A stretch of DNA of 10,347 nucleotides from an uncultured Blautia sp. (GTDB lineage Bacteria > Bacillota > Clostridia > Lachnospirales > Lachnospiraceae). The position numbers and the translations under genes are program-made. Shown in pieces: positions 1 to 5,700 of the stretch (within the stretch, counting starts at the first letter, position 1; each line of letters starts with the position of its first letter). The stretch spans positions 1 through 10,347 of the forward strand of contig CAKRRG010000084.1 of NCBI GenBank assembly GCA_934394545.1. The letters are read 5' to 3'. The notes below the pieces were generated by a model that did not search any database, was not told where the DNA came from, and saw nothing but the letters and a program-made list of their open reading frames with translations.

Positions 1-393
1 ATCCAGAATATGCAGAATCGTATTTACATGCACAGCAACTACGATCCGGCACTTATTATGGATGAGATGAGAAAAAGATACAATACACCGGAGCATACCG
101 GTTATGAAAGCTGTTATCTGACTTATCAGCCAATGCCTGTAAAGGTGGAGAATGAAATGCTTGGAACCATCCATCAGCATGCAAAATGGTTTGCAAATGG
201 TGCAGCCACGAAGAAGATGTATCTGACCGTATCCCATACAGAAGATGGCGGCATGAACTTTTCCTATCATTATCAGACGGCTCATCTGGAGGAGCATGAC
301 ATGGAACTGCTCTATTATTATATGATGCGCATTCTTTTTAAAGGAATTGCAGAGCCCGATATGAGCATCGGCGAAATTATGGAACTGGTTTAA
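1..393 (+). CDS. Condensation-domain protein, C-terminal fragment (5' cut by window)
   Basis: The reading frame is open from base 1 and ends at TAA 391-393, giving 130 visible residues. The true start lies upstream, so the ATG at base 10 is probably internal. The last ~50 residues have the usual end of an NRPS-type condensation (C) domain: a beta strand like GMNFSYHYQT, then an acidic helix (EEHDMELLYYYMMRIL), then a closing segment 'GIAEPDMSIGEI', which resembles the family pattern 'L..DP..pi.el'. C domains join a carrier-bound acyl group to an amine or alcohol. The HHxxxDG catalytic motif would lie outside the window, so activity cannot be judged. The gene is followed after 26 bp by a carrier protein and then an adenylate-forming ligase, which fits a stand-alone C enzyme in a dissociated assembly line. 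It could instead be an acyltransferase of the same fold (WS/DGAT or PapA-like). Confidence 0.66.
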   Translation: MQNMQNRIYMHSNYDPALIMDEMRKRYNTPEHTGYESCYLTYQPMPVKVENEMLGTIHQHAKWFANGAATKKMYLTVSHTEDGGMNFSYHYQTAHLEEHDMELLYYYMMRILFKGIAEPDMSIGEIMELV

Positions 394-406
394 CGAAAGC
401 AATAGC

Positions 407-412
407 AGGAGG
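407..412 (+). promoter_or_regulatory. Ribosome binding site of the carrier-protein gene
   Basis: AGGAGG lies 7 nt before the ATG at 420. It is a perfect Shine-Dalgarno core and fixes the start of the small carrier-protein gene. It sits in the 26-bp gap after the condensation gene, so the two are probably on one mRNA. Confidence 0.85.
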
Positions 413-419
413 AAACGCA

Positions 420-650
420 ATGAATCAGGAAATGGAATTTAAAAATATTGTAGCACAGTATAGTAAGGTAACACCGGAAGAAATGACCAATGAAATGAAA
501 TTTCGCGAGGATCTGGGGTTCAGTTCTCTGGATTTTATGTCTTTTTTAGGTGAGCTTGAGGATACCTTTGATATTGAACTTGACGAGGGCGAAGTGCTGA
601 AGATCACAACTCTTGGCGAAGCACTTAATCTGCTGGATGAGCTTCAGTAA
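420..650 (+). CDS. Acyl/peptidyl carrier protein
   Basis: A 76-residue acidic protein of normal length for a free-standing carrier protein. It has the four-helix ACP pattern: helix 1 (about residues 3-15), a loop, the motif DLGFSSLDFM at 31-40 starting helix 2, then EDTFDIELDE (47-56) and a final helix GEALNLLDEL. Serine 36 aligns with the phosphopantetheine attachment serine. The usual 'DSL' reads 'SSL' here, a tolerated variant, although the Asp is common in partners of AcpS-type transferases. It would carry the acyl chain made by the downstream ligase to the upstream condensation enzyme. Its place between those two genes argues for a dedicated carrier and not the housekeeping fatty-acid AcpP. 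A perfect AGGAGG precedes the start. No phosphopantetheinyl transferase gene is seen in the window. Confidence 0.9.
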   Translation: MNQEMEFKNIVAQYSKVTPEEMTNEMKFREDLGFSSLDFMSFLGELEDTFDIELDEGEVLKITTLGEALNLLDELQ

Positions 651-689
651 TCTTTTGTAACTTATAAATGGAACGGTTCAAAAAATAAT

Positions 690-695
690 GGGGGA
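690..695 (+). promoter_or_regulatory. Ribosome binding site of the acyl ligase gene
   Basis: GGGGGA lies 6 nt before the ATG at 702 and supports that start. The 51-bp gap after the carrier gene (651-701) shows no hairpin or convincing promoter, so the ligase is probably cotranscribed with the two genes upstream. Confidence 0.65.
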
Positions 696-701
696 ACAGA
701 T

Positions 702-2246
702 ATGCTGGTCAGGAATATATTAGAAGAAAGTGTATGCAGATTTGGTGAAGTGAAAGCAGTCAGATGGCTCAATAAAAAGGAAATTATGGAAAGAAGCTAC
801 CTGGAACTGATGGAAAATGTGGTTTCCACCAGAAAAGGTCTTCTTGCGGAAGGCTTTGAGGGAAAGCACATTGCATTGATTGGAACCAGTTCTGTGGAAT
901 GGATGGAAAGCTATCTGGGAATCATTACCGGATGTACTACAGCAGTGCCGTTGGATGCAGCGCTTCCCTGTGAGGATTTGATCGACCTGCTCAATCGTTC
1001 CGATGCGGCCGCACTTTTCTTAAGTTCGAAACACAGACCATATCTGGAAGCTTTTCTTGCGAACTGCCCGAAGCTTCAAAAGGTATGGATGCTTCAGGAA
1101 GAGGTAGAAGATGCGCCGGCAAAGGTATACGGCATTGATGAGCTTCGAAATGCAGGAAAAAGTGCATCCGCAGATTCTGTCTGCCCAGATACAGAGGATA
1201 TTGCGACTATTATCTTCACTTCCGGAACAACAGGAAAGAGCAAAGGTGTTATGCTGACACAGAACAATCTGGCTTCCAACGTTGAGGCAGTAAAGATTAC
1301 GGCAGAACCGGGAACTGCCATGCTCAGTGTGCTTCCAATCCATCATGCATTCTGTCTTGTTATGGACTGGCTGAAGGGATTTTCCCTGGGTGCAACTCTT
1401 TGCATCAATGATTCCCTGCTCCATATGGTAAGAAATATGAGTATTTTCAAACCGGATATTATGCTGATGGTCCCAATGATGATTGAGACGATTTACAAGA
1501 GGCTGTCTGCTGCTGATCCGTCAATCCCGAAGGAGGTTCTGGTAGAAAAGGTATTCGGTGGAAAACTACACACCATTTTTACAGGCGGTGCGCATCTGGA
1601 TCCGTACTATATTGACCGTCTGGCAGAATATGGCGTTGAAGTGCTGGAAGGCTATGGAATGTCAGAGTGCTCCCCTGTTATCAGCAATAATACACCAGAA
1701 AATCATAAAAAGGGTTCTATCGGAAAACCACTCGAGAATGCAGAAATCAGATTTGAAAATGGTGAAATTCTGGTAAAAGGCAGCAGCGTTATGAAGGGAT
1801 ACTATCAGATGCCAGAGGAGACCGCAGAGACTTTAAAGGATGGCTGGCTGCACACCGGTGACAAGGGATATATGGATGAAGATGGTTATCTGTTTATCAA
1901 TGGACGAGTGAAGAACCTAATCATTCTGTCCAACGGTGAAAATATATCTCCGGAAGAGCTTGAGAATAAGCTGGCGCTGAATCCGCTGGTAGGCGAAGTG
2001 ATCGTAACAGGTGAGGACAATGGTCTGACTGCCCGCATTTATCCGGAGCAAGCTGTTGTGGAAGCAAAAGCATTGGATGCAGAGGCCATTCAGACACAGC
2101 TTCAGGCGTTTCTGGATGAATATAACAAAAAACAGCCAACCTATCGCCGCATTACAGGACTGGTTGTCCGCAAAAATCCTTTTATCCGCAGCACAACAAA
2201 GAAAATCAGGAGGCAGGATGTTCTGATTGACGAGCCTCTGGAATAA
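702..2246 (+). CDS. Class I adenylate-forming acyl ligase (acyl-ACP/CoA synthetase type)
   Basis: 514 residues, a complete ANL-superfamily enzyme. In order it shows the P-loop TSGTTGKSKG (173-182), LPIHHAF (211-217), the A5 motif GYGMSE (317-322), GWLHTGD (381-387, whose Asp binds the ribose), the hinge region GRVKNLIILSNGENISPEE (401-419), and the C-terminal A10 region FIRSTTKKIRR (494-504), in which Lys501 aligns with the catalytic lysine. It should activate a carboxylate with ATP to an acyl-AMP and pass it to a thiol. The neighbouring carrier protein is the likely acceptor. The HHAF motif and overall length resemble long-chain fatty acyl ligases more than amino-acid adenylation domains, so a fatty acid is the favoured substrate, by inference. 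The gene ends 6 bp from the convergent tetR gene, with no recognisable terminator in that gap. Confidence 0.88.
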   Translation: MLVRNILEESVCRFGEVKAVRWLNKKEIMERSYLELMENVVSTRKGLLAEGFEGKHIALIGTSSVEWMESYLGIITGCTTAVPLDAALPCEDLIDLLNRSDAAALFLSSKHRPYLEAFLANCPKLQKVWMLQEEVEDAPAKVYGIDELRNAGKSASADSVCPDTEDIATIIFTSGTTGKSKGVMLTQNNLASNVEAVKITAEPGTAMLSVLPIHHAFCLVMDWLKGFSLGATLCINDSLLHMVRNMSIFKPDIMLMVPMMIETIYKRLSAADPSIPKEVLVEKVFGGKLHTIFTGGAHLDPYYIDRLAEYGVEVLEGYGMSECSPVISNNTPENHKKGSIGKPLENAEIRFENGEILVKGSSVMKGYYQMPEETAETLKDGWLHTGDKGYMDEDGYLFINGRVKNLIILSNGENISPEELENKLALNPLVGEVIVTGEDNGLTARIYPEQAVVEAKALDAEAIQTQLQAFLDEYNKKQPTYRRITGLVVRKNPFIRSTTKKIRRQDVLIDEPLE

Positions 2247-2252
2247 CACGCT

Positions 2253-2831
2253 CTAAGACAATAGTGGCAGCATACCGGATAAAAAAATCTCAGACAGAAT
2301 ATCGGCGATCACTTCCGGTGCCAGATTAAAATTATCCCGGGTCCATTTGTGCAGAACGCCGACCGTACTACCGATGGCGCAGGTGAGCACATAAGAAAAT
2401 TCTTCCTTTGTGCGTCTGGAAGGCCTGGAATTAGAGGTAGTGTCTGTGACATAATGATGGAGCATGGTAAGCATTTTTTCAAACAAATGATTGCCATGAG
2501 GCGTGCTCAAAAGACCGGACAGAAAAGGATTTTCCATAGTATACCGGCACAGTGTGAGAAAATAGGAACGGCAGATCTCCCGATCATTTTGGGGATGGAA
2601 GCTTTCCATCATGGAAAAAACATCCTGAATGGTTTTATCCTCAATTGCAGAGATTAGGGAAGGAATATCCTGATAGTGATTATAAAAGGTACTCCTGGCA
2701 ATACCTGCTGTTTTAATAATATCGGATACCGTGATCCTGTCGGGCTTCTTCTCCTTTATCAATTTGAAAAAAGCACCTAAAATGGCTTCGTTAGCCACGG
2801 AATATCTTTCATCGGGAATTGTATGTTTCAT
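2253..2831 (-). CDS. TetR/AcrR-family transcriptional regulator
   Basis: 192 residues, normal for TetR repressors. The N-terminal domain has the helix-turn-helix at about residues 33-56 (ITVSDIIKTAGIARSTFYNHYQD), the most conserved part of the family. The ligand/dimer domain (about 75-192) is variable. Its end, with 'GVLHKWTRDNFNLAPEVIADIL', resembles the TetR_C_8 group that includes DhaS-like regulators. ATG (complement of 2829-2831) follows GGGAGGA, an ideal ribosome site. It converges on the acyl ligase gene with a 6-bp gap and is divergent from the jet operon. The likely job is repression of the condensation/carrier/ligase operon or its own gene, relieved by an acyl or lipid ligand. This is inferred from position only, because the operon promoter lies outside the window. 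Control of the jet operon is possible but unsupported. Confidence 0.9.
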   Translation of the reverse strand: MKHTIPDERYSVANEAILGAFFKLIKEKKPDRITVSDIIKTAGIARSTFYNHYQDIPSLISAIEDKTIQDVFSMMESFHPQNDREICRSYFLTLCRYTMENPFLSGLLSTPHGNHLFEKMLTMLHHYVTDTTSNSRPSRRTKEEFSYVLTCAIGSTVGVLHKWTRDNFNLAPEVIADILSEIFLSGMLPLLS

Positions 2832-2838
2832 AGCTGTG

Positions 2839-2845
2839 TCCTCCC
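2839..2845 (-). promoter_or_regulatory. Ribosome binding site of tetR
   Basis: Read on the minus strand this is GGGAGGA, 7 nt before the ATG (complement of 2829-2831). It overlaps a perfect 10-bp palindrome CTCCCGGGAG at 2841-2850. The palindrome is short and could be chance, or could fold weakly over the ribosome site. Confidence 0.8.
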
Positions 2846-2868
2846 GGGAGTCTATAAGAGATACATAG

Positions 2869-2877
2869 AGTATATCA
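2869..2877 (-). promoter_or_regulatory. Extended -10 promoter of tetR
   Basis: On the minus strand the sequence TGATATACT is an extended -10 element (TG, one base, TATACT), about 38 nt upstream of the tetR start codon. A TTGATT resembles a -35 box but its spacing is about 21 bp, too long to count as good. Extended -10 promoters can work without a -35. Transcription would start near 2862 and give a leader of about 30 nt. Confidence 0.5.
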
Positions 2878-2907
2878 TAAATGTGGTAATAAAAGAATCA
2901 AAAATGT

Positions 2908-2958
2908 AAAAAGAGGCTGTTGCTCGAACCTAAGCAATTAGGGCGCAGTCTCTTTTTT
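2908..2958. terminator. Bidirectional intrinsic terminator between tetR and jetA
   Basis: A 12-bp stem forms between 2908-2919 (AAAAAGAGGCTG) and 2946-2957 (CAGTCTCTTTTT) with one G-U pair. On the + strand the GC-containing core is followed by six T (2953-2958). On the - strand the core is followed by five T, then ACATTTTT. Both directions therefore meet the stem-plus-U-tract rule. The loop holds a second hairpin, CCTAA (2929-2933) with a GCAA tetraloop and TTAGG (2938-2942). It lies between two divergent promoters, so it does not end either adjacent gene in the normal sense. It would insulate the jet operon from transcription coming from the left, and tetR from antisense transcription coming from the right. 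Confidence 0.72.
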
Positions 2959-2976
2959 GCTGCAAAAAAGTGGCTG
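2952..2976. repeat. Inverted repeat overlapping the terminator, with a third copy of its arm
   Basis: CTTTTTTGC (2952-2960) and GCAAAAAAG (2962-2970) form a perfect 9-bp inverted repeat around one base. AAAAAGTGGCTG (2965-2976) repeats the terminator's left arm AAAAAGAGGCTG (2908-2919) with one mismatch. The middle arm 2946-2957 can therefore pair with either the left copy (terminator) or the right copy, but not with both. Outside these, TGTAAAA (2905-2911) and TTTTACA (2978-2984) form a further inverted pair. The origin is unknown: a decayed element end and duplication of a terminator arm are both possible. Confidence 0.7.
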
Positions 2977-3013
2977 CTTTTACAGATTGGGACTGGTCTA
3001 CTGGCCAGCGTCT

Positions 3014-3022
3014 TGGTACAAT
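3014..3022 (+). promoter_or_regulatory. Extended -10 promoter of the jet operon
   Basis: TGGTACAAT is an extended -10 element (TG, one base, TACAAT, one base from consensus), about 52 nt before the jetA start at 3074. No convincing -35 lies 16-18 bp upstream. That zone instead has CTGG-TCTA-CTGGCCAG (2993-3008), with a CTGGCCAG palindrome that could be an operator or chance. The promoter is downstream of the terminator hairpin, so the predicted operon transcript (start near 3029) lacks it. Confidence 0.5.
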
Positions 3023-3060
3023 GTAATGAATGAAACATAAGCAACTCGATGTATGGAAAG

Positions 3061-3066
3061 AAGGAG
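3061..3066 (+). promoter_or_regulatory. Ribosome binding site deciding the jetA start
   Basis: AAGGAG lies 7 nt before the ATG at 3074. An in-frame ATG seven codons earlier (3053) has no Shine-Dalgarno sequence and would place this site inside the gene. The 3074 start is therefore chosen. Confidence 0.8.
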
Positions 3067-3073
3067 AGACCTC

Positions 3074-4558
3074 ATGCAGGTATCAGACAAATTGATCAAA
3101 CCACTGACAGAAGCGAAATATTTAAATGCAGATAATGTAAGCAGATATCGCTGTATTATGCGTATTTTTTTTGAACATTATGAGAAACTGAAATACTGGC
3201 TCTACCAGGAAGAAGTTTACGAAGAAATGATGAAGGATCCTTTTTTTGCAGATTACAGACCAGAGCAGTGTCAGCAGGATCTTGCCATGTTGACAGAATG
3301 GAAGAATCTGAATACGATCCAGGATACGAAAAAGGTGGCATCCATTGAAGAATTTAAGAACAAAAAGTACCGCTATCAGATGACAGAATATAGCGTAGAG
3401 ATAGAACGCCTGGTGCTTAGACTTGAGAACCTGTTTATTGAAGGCGCATCCTTAGAGCCCACATTATTGGAACGGATACGAAGAGGGATAGAACGGTTTC
3501 CGGAGATGGTGGGAAGGGACAAAAATGAAGTATATACCTGGTGGACAGATCTGAATAATGATTTTGTACGTCTGAATCAGAATTATCAGGACTATATCAG
3601 AGATCTGAACAGTGTGCGGGCAGAAGAAATGATGCACACGAATAAGTTTCTGGTATTTAAAGATCGGTTGATCGAATATCTGCGAAGCTTTATTAAAGGA
3701 TTACAGAGAAATGTGGGTGTGATAGAAGAAAGCTTATGCCTGCTGAAGGAGGAGATGAAAAATCAGGTATTTGAAAAAGTAATTGATTACGAATTGTCGA
3801 TACCGCGAATGGATGTGGAAATATCGCAGGAAATGATCTGGCAGAAAGTAAAGGGCCGTTATCAAAGTATCTATGACTGGTTCGTAGGAAAGGAAGGCCA
3901 GGAGAATGAAGCAGGAAAGCTTTTTGATGCAACAAATGATATTATTCGCAGGATCACAAGATATGCAGCGCAGTTAAGTGAAAAGAATGCATTGGGGGCT
4001 AACAGAAAAGAAGAATACCGCAAGGTGGCAGGATTATTTTTGCAATGCCAGGATATGGAAGAAGCTCACAAAATGTCTGCAATGGTATTCGGCATGGAGT
4101 GTCCGCAGCATATTGCCGGAGATCTGGTACGTGAAACGGATAGCATGAATATCGGAGTCTATGAGGAACACCCCATGGAAATCAGCTTAAAGCCAAGGAT
4201 ACGTACATACAGGGAGAAATCCAGAAGAAGTGCGATCCGCGAATCAGCAGAGCAAAAGCAGGAAACAAGACGTAAAATGCTGGAAAAACAGAGAGAAGAA
4301 ATGGAAAAACTGCAGGCGTTGGAAGTGAATGGAAGGATTCATTTTGGAGACTTACCGATACTGGAACCAAGAATCAGAGAGATCCTTTTGAAATGGCTGT
4401 CGGATGCCATGGAATCTGCGGATTTTTCTGCAAGAACGGATGATGGAAGAAGATATATATTAGACAGAAGCCGGGCAGCTGAGACTTGTGTTGTGCATTG
4501 TCAGGATGGTAATTTTACCATGCCTGATTTGTCGATTGTATTTCAGGAGGAATCGTGA
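3074..4558 (+). CDS. jetA: Wadjet type II JetA (TIGR02677/DUF2397), kleisin subunit
   Basis: 494 residues, normal length for the family. The N-terminus has the family hallmark YLNADNVSRYRCIMRIFF (16-33), followed by a winged-helix region with LTEWKNL (73-79) and KKVASIEEFKNKKYRYQMT (86-104). Residues about 105-345 are helical. Residues 376-415 form a highly charged Arg/Lys/Glu helix. The C-terminal domain (420-494) has GDLPIL, a DDGRRYIL strand and a final DGNFTMPDLSIVF strand, as expected for DUF2397. In Wadjet systems JetA is the MukF-like kleisin that bridges the SMC heads and binds JetB. First gene of the operon; its stop overlaps the jetB start in TGATG. The family call is from pattern recognition and order. 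The kleisin role is carried over from studied Wadjet complexes, mainly type I. Confidence 0.88.
   Translation: MQVSDKLIKPLTEAKYLNADNVSRYRCIMRIFFEHYEKLKYWLYQEEVYEEMMKDPFFADYRPEQCQQDLAMLTEWKNLNTIQDTKKVASIEEFKNKKYRYQMTEYSVEIERLVLRLENLFIEGASLEPTLLERIRRGIERFPEMVGRDKNEVYTWWTDLNNDFVRLNQNYQDYIRDLNSVRAEEMMHTNKFLVFKDRLIEYLRSFIKGLQRNVGVIEESLCLLKEEMKNQVFEKVIDYELSIPRMDVEISQEMIWQKVKGRYQSIYDWFVGKEGQENEAGKLFDATNDIIRRITRYAAQLSEKNALGANRKEEYRKVAGLFLQCQDMEEAHKMSAMVFGMECPQHIAGDLVRETDSMNIGVYEEHPMEISLKPRIRTYREKSRRSAIRESAEQKQETRRKMLEKQREEMEKLQALEVNGRIHFGDLPILEPRIREILLKWLSDAMESADFSARTDDGRRYILDRSRAAETCVVHCQDGNFTMPDLSIVFQEES
4545..4550 (+). promoter_or_regulatory. Ribosome binding site deciding the jetB start
   Basis: AGGAGG ends 7 nt before ATG 4558 and only 4 nt before an in-frame GTG at 4555. 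Spacing favours the ATG. The site is inside the end of jetA, so jetB is probably translated by coupling or re-initiation. Confidence 0.8.
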
Positions 4559-5700
4559 TGAAGGAACTGGAGATCCTGTTAAATAAAAGATGGGTATTAA
4601 AATCCAGAGATAAGGAAACCTATTATAAATTAAGAGATGCCCTTGGAGAACTGCGTAAATTTACTACCGAGAAAATGGGCTGTCAGATCATTGATAATTC
4701 ACTTCTGATAAAGATGGAGAAGATTCCGGTGATACCGGAAAGCTTTATGGGGATTCAGAAATTTTCCTCAAAAGAAGAATATGCCTATCTCTGTATTTTG
4801 CTGATGTTTCTAGAAGACAGAGATGCACAGGATCAGTTTATCCTATCACAGCTGACAGAATATATCACAGCAAATCTGCCTGGGGAAATCTCTGACTGGA
4901 CATTGTATACGAACAGAAGAAAGCTGATCCGTGTACTGAGATTTGCAGCAGAACAGGGGCTTATTGGAGTTACAGATGGAAAAGACGAGGCATTCATGGA
5001 CGACGAAGGAGGAGAAGTGCTTTATGAAAATACAGGGGCATCCAGGTATTTTATGAAGAGCTTTTCAAAAGACATTATGGAATATACGAAACCGGAAGAT
5101 TTTCGGGAAAGTGACTGGTTTGAAGTAGACGAAGACCGAGGATTTGCAAGAAGGCACAGGGTTTATAAAAGACTGATCTTTGCACCTGGTATGTACAAAG
5201 AGGATGGCTCATCGGAGGATTTTGAATATCTGAAATATTACGGACGCAGATTAAGTGAAGAAGTGGAGCAGATATTTGACTGCCATGTACATATTCATAA
5301 GGGAAGTGCATATTTGCTGTCCGGAGATGACTGCAGAATGGGAACGGTATTTCCCGGCAATAATTCCATATCCGATATTTTGCTTTTGTGTTTTCGTGAA
5401 ATACGCAAGAAAATTGAGAGTGGCCAATGGAAGACCGGATTGGATGAAATCTGTCTTGTGGATCAGATTGAATTTGAAAATATGATAAAAGAAATGAAAC
5501 AGGAATATGGAAGTGGATTTTCGAAAAATTATCGCGAGATGCCGGAAGGGGAATTTGTAAAAAGTGTGTTGGATGAGATGGAATTGTGGATGTTTATAAG
5601 AAAAAACGAGGCCGCTCATCAGATAAAAATATGTCCGCTTGCCGGAAAAATACAGGGAAGCTATCCGGAGGATTATATGGGAGGAAGAAATGATGAATAG
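4558..5700 (+). CDS. jetB: Wadjet type II JetB (TIGR02678/DUF2398), KITE-like subunit
   Basis: 380 residues, a usual length for DUF2398. Family features visible are the early KLRDALGELRKF segment (24-35), SSKEEYAYLCILLMFLED (70-87), the helix DWTLYTNRRKLIRVLRFAAEQG (113-134), GEVLYENTG (152-160), RHRVYKRLIFAPGMY (199-213), and a C-terminal MELWMFIR (341-348) followed by IKICPLAGKIQGSY (356-369). JetB is taken to be the MukE-like KITE subunit, a winged-helix protein that sits on the JetA kleisin. This role comes from related Wadjet complexes. ATG 4558 is chosen over GTG 4555 because of AGGAGG spacing. It shares one base with the jetA stop codon (TGATG) and its 3' end overlaps jetC by 11 nt, a strong sign of coupled expression in fixed proportion. 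Confidence 0.87.
   Translation: MKELEILLNKRWVLKSRDKETYYKLRDALGELRKFTTEKMGCQIIDNSLLIKMEKIPVIPESFMGIQKFSSKEEYAYLCILLMFLEDRDAQDQFILSQLTEYITANLPGEISDWTLYTNRRKLIRVLRFAAEQGLIGVTDGKDEAFMDDEGGEVLYENTGASRYFMKSFSKDIMEYTKPEDFRESDWFEVDEDRGFARRHRVYKRLIFAPGMYKEDGSSEDFEYLKYYGRRLSEEVEQIFDCHVHIHKGSAYLLSGDDCRMGTVFPGNNSISDILLLCFREIRKKIESGQWKTGLDEICLVDQIEFENMIKEMKQEYGSGFSKNYREMPEGEFVKSVLDEMELWMFIRKNEAAHQIKICPLAGKIQGSYPEDYMGGRNDE
5679..5684 (+). promoter_or_regulatory. Ribosome binding site deciding the jetC start
   Basis: GGGAGG lies 5 nt before ATG 5690 and 8 nt before ATG 5693. It is inside the last codons of jetB. Either ATG may be used; the proteins differ by one methionine. Confidence 0.75.

Noticed and set aside
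651..701. Possible promoter (TATAAA at 664-669) in the gap between the carrier protein and the ligase
   Set aside because: No -35 box at a suitable distance and no terminator before it; cotranscription with the upstream genes is simpler.
2603..2617. TTTCCAT-C-ATGGAAA palindrome followed by an A-run, considered as a hairpin or operator
   Set aside because: It lies inside tetR and comes from the codons for a Ser-Met-Met-Glu-Ser stretch; there is no U-tract on the + strand, so it is not a terminator for the ligase operon.
2349..2657. Open frame of about 100 codons on the + strand opposite tetR
   Set aside because: It has no ribosome site, a low-complexity unconvincing product and full overlap with a clearly recognised TetR gene; it is a shadow frame.
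3053..3073. Upstream in-frame ATG that would give a 501-residue JetA
   Set aside because: It has no Shine-Dalgarno, and the good AAGGAG at 3061-3066 points to the ATG at 3074.
5639..5689. N-terminal extension of JetC deep into jetB
   Set aside because: The extension begins at a TTG without a ribosome site, and the family's conserved start (RWQANKIGLINFW) begins right after ATG 5690/5693.
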